A stretch of 64,000 nt of DNA. Origin: Chryseobacterium salipaludis. Lineage in GTDB: Bacteria > Bacteroidota > Bacteroidia > Flavobacteriales > Weeksellaceae. The notes below the pieces were generated by a model. That model was not told the origin of the DNA. It ran no database searches and saw nothing but the letters and a program-made list of their open reading frames with translations. A program made the translations under genes and the position numbers. The stretch is from NCBI RefSeq assembly GCF_022968825.1, contig NZ_JALHKS010000002.1, forward strand, positions 124,001 to 188,000, in the 5' to 3' direction. Positions 48,960 to 58,035 of the stretch are shown here, one piece after another. The first letter of the stretch is position 1, and each line of letters opens with the position of its first letter.

Positions 48960-51900
48960 ATGGGTTTTATAGATAAAGTTCTGAAAGGTTTTCTGGGCGA
49001 TAAAAATGCCACTGACCTGAAGGAAGTAAAAAAGGTTGTACAAAAAATAAAAGCAGCAGAACCGGCCGTACAGGAACTTACAGACGACGGACTGCGGAAC
49101 AAGACAACTGAATTTCAGGAGAAAATTAAAACTGCCACCGCAGAAATTACTGCGCAAATCGAGCAGACACAGGAACAAATCAAGAACTCGGTAAATGTTG
49201 ATGAAAAAGAAACCCTGTTCAACCGTATTGAACAGCTGAAAAAAGATTCGTATGCCATCGAGGAAAAGGTGCTGGCGGATATCCTGCCCGAAGCCTTTGC
49301 GCTGGTAAAAGAAACCGCCCGCCGCCTGGCCCAGAACGGAGGCCTACGCGTGACCGCAACGGAACACGATCACCGTTTGGCTGCGACCAAAGATTTCGTG
49401 GTCATTGAAGGCGACAAAGCTTTCTGGAAAAACGAATGGGACGCTGCCGGTACCCCAATCAAATGGGATATGGTACATTACGATGTACAGTTCATCGGTG
49501 GTGTGGTACTGCACAGCGGAAAAATTGCGGAAATGGCGACCGGTGAAGGTAAAACCCTGGTGGGAACTTTGCCGATTTACCTGAATGCACTGCCGGGCCG
49601 CGGTGTGCACGTGGTTACGGTGAACGACTACCTGGCGAAGCGTGACTCGGCCTGGATGGGCCCACTGTACCAGTTCCACGGGATGACCATTGACTGTATT
49701 GATCTGCACCAGCCGAACTCCGATGCGCGCCGCCGTGCCTATCAATCCAGCATTACTTATGGAACCAATAACGAATTCGGGTTTGACTACCTGAGAGATA
49801 ACATGGTGACCTCTCCTTCTGAACTGGTTCAGGGCGAACTGAACTTTGCGATTGTGGATGAGGTGGATTCTGTACTGGTAGATGATGCCCGTACGCCGCT
49901 GATTATTTCCGGGCCGGTGCCACAGGGCGACCGTCAGGAATATGATGTGCTGAAACCATCTGTGGACCGCATCGTTGATATTCAGAAGAAAACAGTTTCG
50001 GCGATTTTCAACGAAGCTAAAAAGCTCATCAACAACGGCAATACCAAGGAAGGTGGATTTAAATTACTGCAGGCCTACCGCGGACTTCCGAAAAACCGCC
50101 AGCTGATTAAATTCCTTTCCGAGAGCGGACACAAAGCCTTGCTGCAAAAAGTAGAAGGCCAGTACATGCAGGACAACAACCGCGACATGCCGATCGTGGA
50201 CAAAGACCTGTACTTCGTTATTGATGAAAAAAATAACCAGATTGACCTGACCGATAAAGGCGTAGAATATATGTCGGCCGGTAATGAAGATAAAGACTTC
50301 TTCGTACTGCAGGACATTGGGACCGAAATCGCGGAACTGGAAGCGAAAAACCTGAGCAAAGAAGAAGAATTCGAAGCGAAGGAAAAACTTTTCAGTGACT
50401 TTGCCGTGAAATCTGAGCGCATTCACACGCTGAACCAGCTATTGAAAGCCTATACCTTATTCGAAAAGGATGATGAATACGTAGTCATCGACGGCGAAGT
50501 GAAAATCGTGGATGAGCAGACCGGTCGTATTATGGAAGGCCGACGCTATTCCGACGGTTTACACCAGGCGATTGAAGCCAAAGAAAATGTGAAAATTGAG
50601 GCAGCGACCCAAACGTTTGCCACCATTACCCTGCAGAACTACTTCCGTATGTACAATAAGCTGGCAGGGATGACCGGTACGGCAGAAACGGAAGCAGGCG
50701 AACTCTGGGAAATCTACAAACTGGACGTAGTGGTGATCCCGACCAACCGCCCGATTCAAAGACATGATAAGCAGGATTTGGTATATAAAACCAACCGTGA
50801 AAAATACAACGCCGTTATCGAGGAAATCGAAAGATTAACGGCAGCCGGCCGGCCGGTACTGGTGGGTACTACTTCGGTAGAAATCTCCCAGTTGCTGTCC
50901 CGCGCGCTGCAACTGCGCAAGATTCAGCACAACGTACTGAACGCGAAACTGCACGCCCGTGAAGCCGAAATTGTAGCGATGGCCGGTGGGCCCGGCGTGG
51001 TAACCATTGCCACCAACATGGCAGGACGTGGTACCGACATTAAGTTGCAGGGCGATGTAAAGAAAAACGGCGGTTTGGCCATCATTGGTACCGAACGTCA
51101 CGATTCGCGACGTGTGGACCGTCAGTTAAGAGGACGTGCCGGCCGTCAGGGTGATCCGGGAAGTTCCCAGTTCTATGTTTCCCTGGAAGACAACCTAATG
51201 CGTTTGTTCGGTTCCGAAAGAATTGCAAAAATGATGGACAAAATGGGCCATAAGGAAGGTGAAGTGATTCAGCATTCCATGATTTCCAAGTCGATTGAAA
51301 GAGCGCAGAAAAAAGTGGAGGAAAACAACTTCGGGATCCGTAAGCGTTTGCTGGAGTATGATGACGTGATGAACAAGCAGCGCGATGTGATTTATAAGCG
51401 CCGTAAAAATGCCTTGTTTGGTGATCACCTGAAATATGATATCATGAACATGATTTTCGATGTATCTCAGGCATTGGTCGCGCAGGGTAAAGTGAATAGT
51501 GATTTCAAGGAATTCGAGTTTGAAGTGATTAAAAACTTCACCATGGAAGTTCCTTTCTCCGAAGAAGTATTCCGCAACAAGCAAGTGCCGGAACTTACGC
51601 AGATGCTGTTCGACGCGGCTTCCGAGGATTATAAAAACAAACTGCAGCTGCTGAAAGAAAAAGCCTTCCCGATTATCGAGAATGTATACCAAAACCAGGG
51701 CAGCATGTTTAAAATGATTCAGGTTCCGTTCACCGACGGTATTAAAACGATGACCATTGTCACCGACCTGGAGAAAGCCTACGAAACCCAGTGTGAATCG
51801 CTGGTGAATGACTTTGAGAAAAACATTTCGCTGGCCATCATCGATGAGAACTGGAAACTTCACCTGCGCGAGATGGATGATCTGCGTCGTTCTTCCCAGG

Positions 51901-52031
51901 GTGCGGTATATGAGCAGAAAGATCCGCTGGTGATTTACAAGCAGGAATCCTTCTATCTGTTTACCGAAATGGTAGAAAAAATCAACAAGGAAATTGTATC
52001 CTTCTTGTATAAAGGAGATATTCCGGCGTAA
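48960..52031 (+). CDS. secA: Preprotein translocase ATPase SecA
   Basis: 1023 residues from the ATG at 48960; the upstream ATG at 48918 adds an atypical stretch. Walker [13 protein letters not shown]-box [26 protein letters not shown] (NMAGRGTDI), [20 protein letters not shown], and the helical scaffold near the end. SecA drives Sec-dependent export through SecYEG with ATP. The protein ends YKGDIPA and lacks the C-terminal cysteine motif that binds zinc and SecB in E. coli. An insertion of about 70 residues after the DEAD domain ([19 protein letters not shown]...) is typical of Bacteroidota SecA. Confidence 0.98.
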   Translation: MGFIDKVLKGFLGDKNATDLKEVKKVVQKIKAAEPAVQELTDDGLRNKTTEFQEKIKTATAEITAQIEQTQEQIKNSVNVDEKETLFNRIEQLKKDSYAIEEKVLADILPEAFALVKETARRLAQNGGLRVTATEHDHRLAATKDFVVIEGDKAFWKNEWDAAGTPIKWDMVHYDVQFIGGVVLHSGKIAEMATGEGKTLVGTLPIYLNALPGRGVHVVTVNDYLAKRDSAWMGPLYQFHGMTIDCIDLHQPNSDARRRAYQSSITYGTNNEFGFDYLRDNMVTSPSELVQGELNFAIVDEVDSVLVDDARTPLIISGPVPQGDRQEYDVLKPSVDRIVDIQKKTVSAIFNEAKKLINNGNTKEGGFKLLQAYRGLPKNRQLIKFLSESGHKALLQKVEGQYMQDNNRDMPIVDKDLYFVIDEKNNQIDLTDKGVEYMSAGNEDKDFFVLQDIGTEIAELEAKNLSKEEEFEAKEKLFSDFAVKSERIHTLNQLLKAYTLFEKDDEYVVIDGEVKIVDEQTGRIMEGRRYSDGLHQAIEAKENVKIEAATQTFATITLQNYFRMYNKLAGMTGTAETEAGELWEIYKLDVVVIPTNRPIQRHDKQDLVYKTNREKYNAVIEEIERLTAAGRPVLVGTTSVEISQLLSRALQLRKIQHNVLNAKLHAREAEIVAMAGGPGVVTIATNMAGRGTDIKLQGDVKKNGGLAIIGTERHDSRRVDRQLRGRAGRQGDPGSSQFYVSLEDNLMRLFGSERIAKMMDKMGHKEGEVIQHSMISKSIERAQKKVEENNFGIRKRLLEYDDVMNKQRDVIYKRRKNALFGDHLKYDIMNMIFDVSQALVAQGKVNSDFKEFEFEVIKNFTMEVPFSEEVFRNKQVPELTQMLFDAASEDYKNKLQLLKEKAFPIIENVYQNQGSMFKMIQVPFTDGIKTMTIVTDLEKAYETQCESLVNDFEKNISLAIIDENWKLHLREMDDLRRSSQGAVYEQKDPLVIYKQESFYLFTEMVEKINKEIVSFLYKGDIPA

Positions 52032-52051
52032 GAAGTATCTTAAATTATTTG

Positions 52052-52087
52052 AAAACTTCCCTGGTGTGAGCCTGGGAAGTTTTTTTT
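52052..52087 (+). terminator. Terminator of secA
   Basis: 10-bp stem AAAACTTCCC / GGGAAGTTTT (52052-52061, 52074-52083), T8 tail. Confidence 0.9.
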
Positions 52088-52170
52088 GCAAAGACATTAA
52101 GACACAGAATTCAAGGTGGATGTCTTTAGCAGTTTAATTTTTCTCGGCAGATATCATTATGCAAGTACAT

Positions 52171-52202
52171 TTTGCGGCAAAAGTAAAAGTTTACTATTTT
52201 TG
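52171..52202 (+). promoter_or_regulatory. Strong promoter of the small membrane-protein genes
   Basis: TTTG (52171-52174), 20 bases, TATTTTTG (52195-52202), close to consensus; the next start codon is at 52241. Confidence 0.72.
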
Positions 52203-52240
52203 AATCAGACATTTTCTTTTTACTCACTTAAATTTTATAA

Positions 52241-52423
52241 ATGAAGAAAACAGCGCCAATTTATTTCATAACGTTATTGGGAATAGCATCATTCGCTGTC
52301 GCGTACTACCGATTGGTAATCTCAGGTTTTAACTTGAAAGTGATAGCAAGCTTGTTTGCAGGGTCAATGCTTATTTTATTAGCCTATTGTTTCAAGAAAA
52401 AAATTTTAGTTTCCAAAGCATAA
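52241..52423 (+). CDS. Small two-helix membrane protein
   Basis: 60 residues: MKKTAPIYFITLLGIASFAV, then a short loop and a second helix KVIASLFAGSMLILLAYCF, ending in basic residues. No family recognised. A consensus promoter just upstream supports expression. It lies in an A+T-rich islet after secA with the next small gene and a compact ABC transporter; it could be a cargo peptide, a small transporter subunit or an immunity protein (speculation). Confidence 0.62.
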   Translation: MKKTAPIYFITLLGIASFAVAYYRLVISGFNLKVIASLFAGSMLILLAYCFKKKILVSKA

Positions 52424-52517
52424 TAATGGCTTAATACGTTTGTTTATTATTTAATAAATTTACGAAGGTTTTTCAGGTGCGTATCGATTTCTTTACCAAT
52501 TCTCTTAATCACATTAC

Positions 52518-52685
52518 ATGGTGTTAAAAAATAAATTTTCGCTGGTGGCCCTAATCATTTCTATTACTCTCTTTTTTATTAAAGAAGAACAAACTGCAAA
52601 GGTGCTGCTTACGATTAGTGCCGTGATCTTTGGCTTTATGTTTTATAAGCTTAATATTCCGCCAAGAAAAGTAAAGGGAAGATGA
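52518..52685 (+). CDS. Tiny membrane protein
   Basis: 55 residues, ATG at 52518 to TGA at 52685. MVLKNKFSLVALIISITLFF, then KEEQTAKVLLTISAVIFGFM and a basic end (PPRKVKGR). Two hydrophobic segments flank a short charged loop, as in the previous gene, 94 bases upstream. I recognise no family. It could be a diverged relative of its neighbour or part of the same unit. Expression is unproven. Confidence 0.5.
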   Translation: MVLKNKFSLVALIISITLFFIKEEQTAKVLLTISAVIFGFMFYKLNIPPRKVKGR

Positions 52686-52990
52686 TATTTTCCAGGAAAA
52701 TACGATTACATTTAGTTTAATAACCATCGTTAACTTTTTAATTCAACTTTTTGAAAGACTATTGAAGACCTTTAACTGATAGTGCGATGGCATTTTTATC
52801 CTTTGTATGGTTTTGGGTTTACTGTAAAAAGATGAGATATACGAGATAGCAGCAAACGTTATTTAATCTGCGTCTTATAAAAACTTCTTTGGTGAGAGCC
52901 GGGGAAGTTTTAATTTTTTAAAATGTATCACTCCCCAGGTTATCAATTCTTTCTGATTTTTATATCTTGTGATTTTATTTACGACTTCCC
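52686..52990. other. Intergenic region before the ABC genes
   Basis: 305 A+T-rich bases with no convincing open frame (longest ATG frame about 20 codons near 52787). It holds a second copy of the secA-terminator-like sequence (52880-52917). No clear promoter for the ABC genes; a partial TATATCTTG lies near 52963. Confidence 0.6.
52880..52917 (+). terminator. Second terminator, similar to that of secA
   Basis: AAAACTTCTTTGGTGAGAGC and GGGGAAGTTTT, then TTTTT. The wording closely repeats the secA terminator (AAAACTTCCCTGGTGTGAGC). Confidence 0.65.
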
Positions 52991-53728
52991 GTGCATTTTA
53001 AAGTAATTCTTCTCATTATAAAATCGGTGATTAATGAAGGTGCGGCTTCCCGAATATCTCCTGCCTGGGATTTCGCTCTAAAGAAATTTTCAAACAGGTT
53101 TTATATTCATCTATATATTTTTAGTTTTATCTACTTCCTGTTAATTAACACCCTAACGGTGGGGATTGCAAGTCAAAAGAATATTGAATTTCATTTTGCA
53201 GGACAGCAGTTTCTAATGTTAAATTTTATATTATATCCTGCCGTTTTCACATTATCTTATCTCTTCTGCAAATTTATTTTGCCGGGAAGCAGCAACAGCT
53301 ATAATAGTTTGGTCACAACTGCGCGATTATCTTTCCCTTCATCAAACTCAAGAATATTATTTTTACAGAAGATGCTCTTTTTTAAAGGATATGGTTTTCG
53401 GGCACTTCTCTGTTCTCTATTTCCAATGATTGTTGTTCTCCCTTATTATTTCTCTGAACATCTTTTTCTGCAACTATTCATAACACTTATCCTGACTGCG
53501 TGCAGTGTGTTTCTCCTTAATTCTGTAGAAATCCTGCTTTTGCTTATCCAGTCCAGTTTTAAAACAAATTCATCTCTGGTGGCAATTATCATTTGGCTTT
53601 TTGGTTTTCTATTAATAACCTCTACAGAAAATATAAAGTTTGTTTCATTATATACATTCTTCGGCGTACTGGCCGGAATAATTACCTCATCTCTTGTAAT
53701 GCTTCTGTACTGTAAGAAACTGCTATGA
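52991..53728 (+). CDS. Membrane protein, likely ABC exporter permease (part 1)
   Basis: 245 residues with a GTG start at 52991 (the only upstream start before a stop; the true start may be later). A short soluble N-terminus is followed by about six hydrophobic helices and very few charged residues. It overlaps the next gene ATGA-style and lies two genes before an ATPase, so it is probably a membrane subunit. No ABC-2 signature is strong enough to name a family. Base composition is low in G+C (15 of 60 bases at 53101-53160). Confidence 0.65.
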   Translation: MHFKVILLIIKSVINEGAASRISPAWDFALKKFSNRFYIHLYIFSFIYFLLINTLTVGIASQKNIEFHFAGQQFLMLNFILYPAVFTLSYLFCKFILPGSSNSYNSLVTTARLSFPSSNSRILFLQKMLFFKGYGFRALLCSLFPMIVVLPYYFSEHLFLQLFITLILTACSVFLLNSVEILLLLIQSSFKTNSSLVAIIIWLFGFLLITSTENIKFVSLYTFFGVLAGIITSSLVMLLYCKKLL

Positions 53729-54078
53729 AAAGGGTTCTCACTTTTTTGAAACTATTTTATAAAAAGCTGCTGTGGGTTCCGCCGCTTCTGTTGCTTTTCC
53801 TTTTCATTATTGATCAACGCTATCAGCAGTCCATGATCGCGGTTATCTTTTTTTATATTTTTGTGCAGCAGTTTAAACTTTTTAAAGATTTCAGTGAAGT
53901 CATCAACTTGTGCAGGCTTTACCACAAATCGGTGATCTGGTTGTCTGTTTATAATTCACTTCTCACATTCATACTGCTGTTTATTTTTAAGAGTTTTATA
54001 CCGGTTGAATATATAATCGCCTGTCTTTTACCGGGTTTTCTCTTTAATTTAATTAAAAGTATTTTTCATGCTTATTAG
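53725..54078 (+). CDS. Small membrane protein, likely ABC exporter permease (part 2)
   Basis: 117 residues; about three to four hydrophobic helices (WVPPLLLLFLFIIDQ, MIAVIFFYIFVQQF, SVYNSLLTFILLFIFKS, EYIIACLLPGFLFNLIK). It overlaps the upstream permease by 4 bases and the ATPase gene by 11 bases, so the three are translationally coupled. It may supply the remaining helices of a split permease. Unknown family. Confidence 0.62.
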   Translation: MKRVLTFLKLFYKKLLWVPPLLLLFLFIIDQRYQQSMIAVIFFYIFVQQFKLFKDFSEVINLCRLYHKSVIWLSVYNSLLTFILLFIFKSFIPVEYIIACLLPGFLFNLIKSIFHAY

Positions 54079-54649
54079 GATACGTAATCTTCAGAAAAAG
54101 TTTGGAGATAAGACGCTGCTAAAATTCCCGGACTTAGATATTCCGGAGAAAGGCATTATTTTGCTGAAGGGCCGAAATGGTGCAGGCAAATCAACATTGA
54201 TTAAACTCATTGCGCAATTTATTAGACCCGATTGTGGTTCGGTTGAATATACAGATGTCAACTTTCACGGAAATGCAGCGTTCCTGCTGGATCAGCCAAT
54301 ATTGCTCAGCAATTTAAACTTCAGAGATAACCTCAGTTTTGTTGGAAATCTTTTAAAAATTAATTCTTCTGTAATTGAGAAACAGATACAATTCTATAGT
54401 GCTCTGTTTACTTTACCTGAAAGCGTTTATTACAGTGAATATTCGCTCGGTATGAAAAAGAAAGCTGAGTTGGCCAGAACGCTGTTTCATAACCCTAAGT
54501 ATATTTTTTGGGACGAGCCTTTTGCTTCTCTAGACACTGAATCGATAACCTTATTAAAAGACGAAATTTTAGACAAAAACAAATTGTTTTTTATTAGTAC
54601 ACACGATAATATATTGGATTCAGCCGCAGATGAAATTTTGCAATTATAA
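54068..54649 (+). CDS. Compact ABC transporter ATP-binding protein
   Basis: 193 residues, about 20-30 shorter than usual. Walker A LLKGRNGAGKSTLIKLIAQF, signature YSEYSLGMKKKAELARTL (S-L-G-M in place of SGGQ), Walker B KYIFWDEPFASLD and the His loop in STHD. The domain is complete but has a shortened helical region. It should power the two membrane proteins upstream, giving an ABC-2-like exporter. Cargo is unknown; the two tiny membrane proteins before it are candidates. Confidence 0.88.
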   Translation: MLIRIRNLQKKFGDKTLLKFPDLDIPEKGIILLKGRNGAGKSTLIKLIAQFIRPDCGSVEYTDVNFHGNAAFLLDQPILLSNLNFRDNLSFVGNLLKINSSVIEKQIQFYSALFTLPESVYYSEYSLGMKKKAELARTLFHNPKYIFWDEPFASLDTESITLLKDEILDKNKLFFISTHDNILDSAADEILQL

Positions 54650-54736
54650 TTACAGTTGCCTTTTCGCTCAGAAAACCAACGGTTGTCCATGCTAAAGTTT
54701 TATTTTAACTACTTTTAAACCATAAAAACTTCCTGC

Positions 54737-55729
54737 ATGTCGTTCACAGATACTTCCCATCAATTTACTCTGGGCGTTGATATTGGCGGTACCAATACAA
54801 AATATGGCCTGGTCAACCGCCGCGGTGAAATCCTGGCCAAAGGGAATCTTAGTACCGCAGGGCATGCCGCGCCCGAAGGATTTGTAGCGGCACTCCATGC
54901 GGAAGTTGCTCCGGTGATTGAAGAAAACGGTGGTTTTGAACTGCTCATCGGTATTGGAATCGGGGCGCCCAATGCGAATTATTATACCGGCACCATAGAA
55001 CACGCCGCCAACCTGCCGTGGACCGGAATTGTACCTTTTGCAAAAATGATTACCGCAAAGTTCGGGATTCCGTGCAAAATGACCAATGATGCCAACGCGG
55101 CGGCGCTGGGGGAAATGATGTTTGGCGCAGCACGCGGGATGAAGGATTTTATTATGATTACCCTGGGCACGGGTGTCGGAAGCGGCATTATTTCCAATGG
55201 TGAACTCATTTATGGTCACGATGGTTTTGCTGGTGAATTGGGCCATACCATCGTGAAATCCGGCGGCCGGAAGCACTGGAGTACCGGCTCGGAAGGTTCT
55301 CTGGAAGCGTACGCCTCCGCGACCGGAATTGCCATTACCGCCCGGAAAATGAGGGCTGAATTTCCGCATTCGCTGCTGAATAACTATCCGGAAGAGCAGA
55401 TCAGTGCGCGTGTGGTCCATGACTGTGCGCTGCAGGGCGACCCGACCGCCATCGAAGTGTTCCGCTATACCGGGCAGAAGCTGGGCGAAGCATTGGCGAA
55501 TTTCGTAATGTTTTCTTCACCGGAAGCCATTCTACTGTTTGGCGGCGTGATTCAGGCGGGCGACTTTTTACTCACGCCCACCAAATTCCACATGGAGCGA
55601 AACCTTTTTCCTGTCTTCCGCGATAAAGTAAAGCTCATCTGCAGCTCGCTCAACGAAGCCGATGCCGCCATCCTGGGGGCAAGTGCATTGGTTTGGAGTC
55701 AGCCGTCCGACGCGGGTGTTAAACTTTAA
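54737..55729 (+). CDS. ROK family sugar kinase (glucokinase-like)
   Basis: 330 residues. ATP motif GVDIGGTNTKYGLVNRRG, the sugar site IGIGAPNANYYTG, TNDANAAALGEMMFGAARG, ITLGTGVGSGIISNGELI and GELGH. It phosphorylates glucose or a related hexose in the cytoplasm. The usual zinc motif CxCGxxGCxE is replaced by WSTGSEGSLE (181-190), with no cysteine left, although His170 in GELGH is kept. The gene is isolated between the ABC cluster and msrA. Confidence 0.88.
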   Translation: MSFTDTSHQFTLGVDIGGTNTKYGLVNRRGEILAKGNLSTAGHAAPEGFVAALHAEVAPVIEENGGFELLIGIGIGAPNANYYTGTIEHAANLPWTGIVPFAKMITAKFGIPCKMTNDANAAALGEMMFGAARGMKDFIMITLGTGVGSGIISNGELIYGHDGFAGELGHTIVKSGGRKHWSTGSEGSLEAYASATGIAITARKMRAEFPHSLLNNYPEEQISARVVHDCALQGDPTAIEVFRYTGQKLGEALANFVMFSSPEAILLFGGVIQAGDFLLTPTKFHMERNLFPVFRDKVKLICSSLNEADAAILGASALVWSQPSDAGVKL

Positions 55730-55780
55730 TTAAAATTAACGATTTATAAAATTAAAAGGCACAAAATTCGTTTTATTAAA

Positions 55781-56434
55781 ATGAACAAGTTTTTAGTAAT
55801 TTTGATGAGCCTGCTGCTGTTCTCCTGTAACGGCCAGGGCAAAAAACAAAGTGTATCTCAAAATAAGCCTATAATGGATAAAGAAAATTTACAGACCATT
55901 ACCTTCGGTGGTGGTTGTTTCTGGTGTGTGGAAAGCTGCTTCAGTATGTTGAAAGGCGTGGACTCGGTAACTTCCGGTTATGCGGGCGGTCACACAGCCA
56001 ACCCTACCTACGAGGAAGTCTGCACCGGCGAGACCGGCCATGCAGAAGTGGTGCAGATTAAATATGACCCTAAAATAATATCCTACGCACAGCTGATGGA
56101 TATCTTCTTCTTTTTGCACGACCCGACCCAGCTGAACCGTCAGGGAAATGACATCGGTACACAATACCGCTCGGTTATTTTCTATCAGGATGAAGCGGAG
56201 AAAAAGGAAGCAGAAGTGGAAATGAAAAAGTCCGAAGCGTCCGGCCGATGGAACGGCCAATACGTCACCGAGCTGGCACCACTGGACAAATTCTATCCGG
56301 CAGAGCAATACCACCAGGGCTATTACAAAGCCAATCCAAACCAACCGTACTGCAGCGCGGTGGTTGGTCCCAAAATCGCCAAGTTCAAAAAGCATTACGG
56401 CGACATGGGATTAATTAGTGAAGAAGAACTTTAA
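55781..56434 (+). CDS. msrA: Peptide-methionine (S)-S-oxide reductase, lipoprotein form
   Basis: 217 residues. Lipobox LLFSC (Cys16) followed by a linker, then the MsrA domain with GGGCFWCVESCF (catalytic Cys46, also Cys49), SGYAGGHTANPTYEEVCTGE, TGHAEVV, FHDPT-like FLHDPTQLNRQGNDIGTQYR and YHQGYYKANPNQPYC. It repairs methionine sulfoxide in proteins; the signal places it in the envelope, as for some periplasmic Msr enzymes. It ends with a strong terminator. Confidence 0.95.
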   Translation: MNKFLVILMSLLLFSCNGQGKKQSVSQNKPIMDKENLQTITFGGGCFWCVESCFSMLKGVDSVTSGYAGGHTANPTYEEVCTGETGHAEVVQIKYDPKIISYAQLMDIFFFLHDPTQLNRQGNDIGTQYRSVIFYQDEAEKKEAEVEMKKSEASGRWNGQYVTELAPLDKFYPAEQYHQGYYKANPNQPYCSAVVGPKIAKFKKHYGDMGLISEEEL

Positions 56435-56438
56435 AACG

Positions 56439-56469
56439 AAAAGCGGAATTGATTTTCCGCTTTTTTTTG
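56439..56469 (+). terminator. Terminator after msrA
   Basis: 9-bp stem AAAGCGGAA / TTCCGCTTT (56440-56448, 56455-56463), T8 tail. Confidence 0.9.
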
Positions 56470-56597
56470 TCTTTCTGTGATATCTACTTTGCTTTACAGG
56501 AAACAAAAGACCGTTTCCGTGTTGCGTAAAATGAATATGTAATATCCAGCTACAAGCGGTTACAATTATATATAACTTTCCTTTCCAGCATTTTATA

Positions 56598-56632
56598 TTT
56601 GGATTACTGTATGGTCTTATTGCGTATATTTG
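56598..56632 (+). promoter_or_regulatory. Promoter of the A+T-rich two-gene unit
   Basis: TTTG (56598-56601), 23 bases, TATATTTG (56625-56632); the first ATG of the unit is at 56662. Confidence 0.7.
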
Positions 56633-56661
56633 AGAGTTAGCAGAAAGTCAAAAAGAAAACC

Positions 56662-57513
56662 ATGCCTAGAAAAAAAAGAAAAATTTGTTTTCATTATTTA
56701 AAGATTAATGATGAAAATATGGACGTGATTGATACGTTTAATAACTTGTTAATGAAGATTGAGGAATTAGATAAGCCTGATCGAAAAATTGAACAAGGAC
56801 ATAATAGATTTTATTTACTTGATAGTAGGATTATAAGTAGTGATAAAAATAAAATTACTTTTAAGAATGCTGCATATAATTTTAGGCCTAAATTGATAGA
56901 TAGTGTAACAATTGCCGAAAGAGATAGCCCCAAACAGTTAGGAGAAGGCGAAAGACAAAAAACTCATATAATCACTAAGCCAATAAATGGAGAAGTTTTA
57001 ATTGTAATTGAAAAATCCCATTTTGGAGTAAGTATTAATAATTTTATTAAATATTTGAACCATTTTATAACCTTACTAGATTTAGAAAACAATTTTCGTT
57101 TTTATTTTGAAACTTTAGCAAAGGATAATTTTTTAGATGAAATTGATAGACTTCAAAGGATTACTTACGCTGATGTAATTGTAGATAAACAACTATTGGG
57201 TAGTGAGGCTCTAAACTTTAGTGATCGTACAACAGAAGTTAATCATGAGATAACTGTTACTTTAAAGGCCAAGAGAAAAAATACTATCGAAGATACTGTT
57301 AGAGATATTTTTGCAAAAGTAAGTGGAGGCGAGAATCATATTAATAGAATTAGGGTAAAAGGTAGAAATGCTGAAAACAATGAAGTTATTATCAACACTG
57401 ATTTTATTGAACGACAAGAATATGTATTGTGCGATTATGATGAAGAAACTGGAGAAATGTCGTCCGCAGATACATTTATTCAACTTAATTCTATTTTAGA
57501 TAACTTTGAATAA
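56662..57513 (+). CDS. Hypothetical soluble protein, first gene of an A+T-rich pair
   Basis: 283 residues. It begins MPRKKRKICFHYLKINDENM and has no signal or membrane segment. Distinct blocks: NRFYLLDSRIISSDKNKITF, GEVLIVIEKSHFGVSINNFI, then KYLNHFI, and near the end VIINTDFIERQEYVLCDYDEETGEM. I do not recognise a family with confidence; a distant link to bacterial DUF families seen in defence-like loci is possible. G+C is very low (15 of 60 bases at 56701-56760). Its stop shares one base with the next start (TAATG). It has a consensus promoter and looks horizontally acquired. Confidence 0.6.
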   Translation: MPRKKRKICFHYLKINDENMDVIDTFNNLLMKIEELDKPDRKIEQGHNRFYLLDSRIISSDKNKITFKNAAYNFRPKLIDSVTIAERDSPKQLGEGERQKTHIITKPINGEVLIVIEKSHFGVSINNFIKYLNHFITLLDLENNFRFYFETLAKDNFLDEIDRLQRITYADVIVDKQLLGSEALNFSDRTTEVNHEITVTLKAKRKNTIEDTVRDIFAKVSGGENHINRIRVKGRNAENNEVIINTDFIERQEYVLCDYDEETGEMSSADTFIQLNSILDNFE

Positions 57514-58031
57514 TGTATTTAGAATTTCTAATATTAATTTACGATTACTTTAAATCTCTTAATAAGAGAAATGTAATGTTTGAATGGGTGGTCCCTTTCG
57601 TTATTATCATGTTAGTCATTCTTCTAAATATATGTAATAATTACAGTTTTGAAATTTTTTTCAAGTTTAAAGAATCATCACTAAATATTTTAGGCGTTTT
57701 ATTAGGAATTTCAATTGCAATCATTACAATTTTAGTAACAGGAGGCGGCAAAAACTTGGAACAAATTAGAAATGTCAAAACCCCTGTTAAAATAAATAAT
57801 AAGCAAATCTCGCTTTACGAATTGCTCTTAATAAATTTCAGTTATACAATTGTAATAGAGATATTTGTAATATTAAGTTCTCTAGTTGTACCATTATTTA
57901 CGACATTCGTTTTAATTCCTAATAAAATTAAGATTATATTATATGGCTTTTTGGTTTTTCTTACAATTCAAATTCTATTAATAACCATCAGGAATATTAC
58001 AGACTTTTATTTAATAGTTTCTAAAAAATGA
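57513..58031 (+). CDS. 4-TM membrane protein, second gene of the A+T-rich pair
   Basis: 172 residues. Four hydrophobic helices (about 23-43, 55-75, 102-124, 137-160) with a soluble loop between TM2 and TM3 (GGGKNLEQIRNVKTPVKINN). No enzyme motif. The topology resembles small 4-TM effectors that pair with a soluble sensor in several phage-defence systems, but I cannot assign a known one. Translationally coupled to the previous gene; 15 of 60 bases are G/C at 57661-57720. Confidence 0.6.
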   Translation: MYLEFLILIYDYFKSLNKRNVMFEWVVPFVIIMLVILLNICNNYSFEIFFKFKESSLNILGVLLGISIAIITILVTGGGKNLEQIRNVKTPVKINNKQISLYELLLINFSYTIVIEIFVILSSLVVPLFTTFVLIPNKIKIILYGFLVFLTIQILLITIRNITDFYLIVSKK

Positions 58032-58035
58032 GCAT

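Noticed and set aside
51195-52097. 300-codon minus-strand frame inside secA
   Set aside because: It is the antisense of a conserved coding region with low-quality protein composition.
56662-58031. Kiwa (KwaA-KwaB) defence system
   Set aside because: A 4-TM protein plus a soluble partner is reminiscent of it, but the gene order is reversed and I see no specific sequence match.
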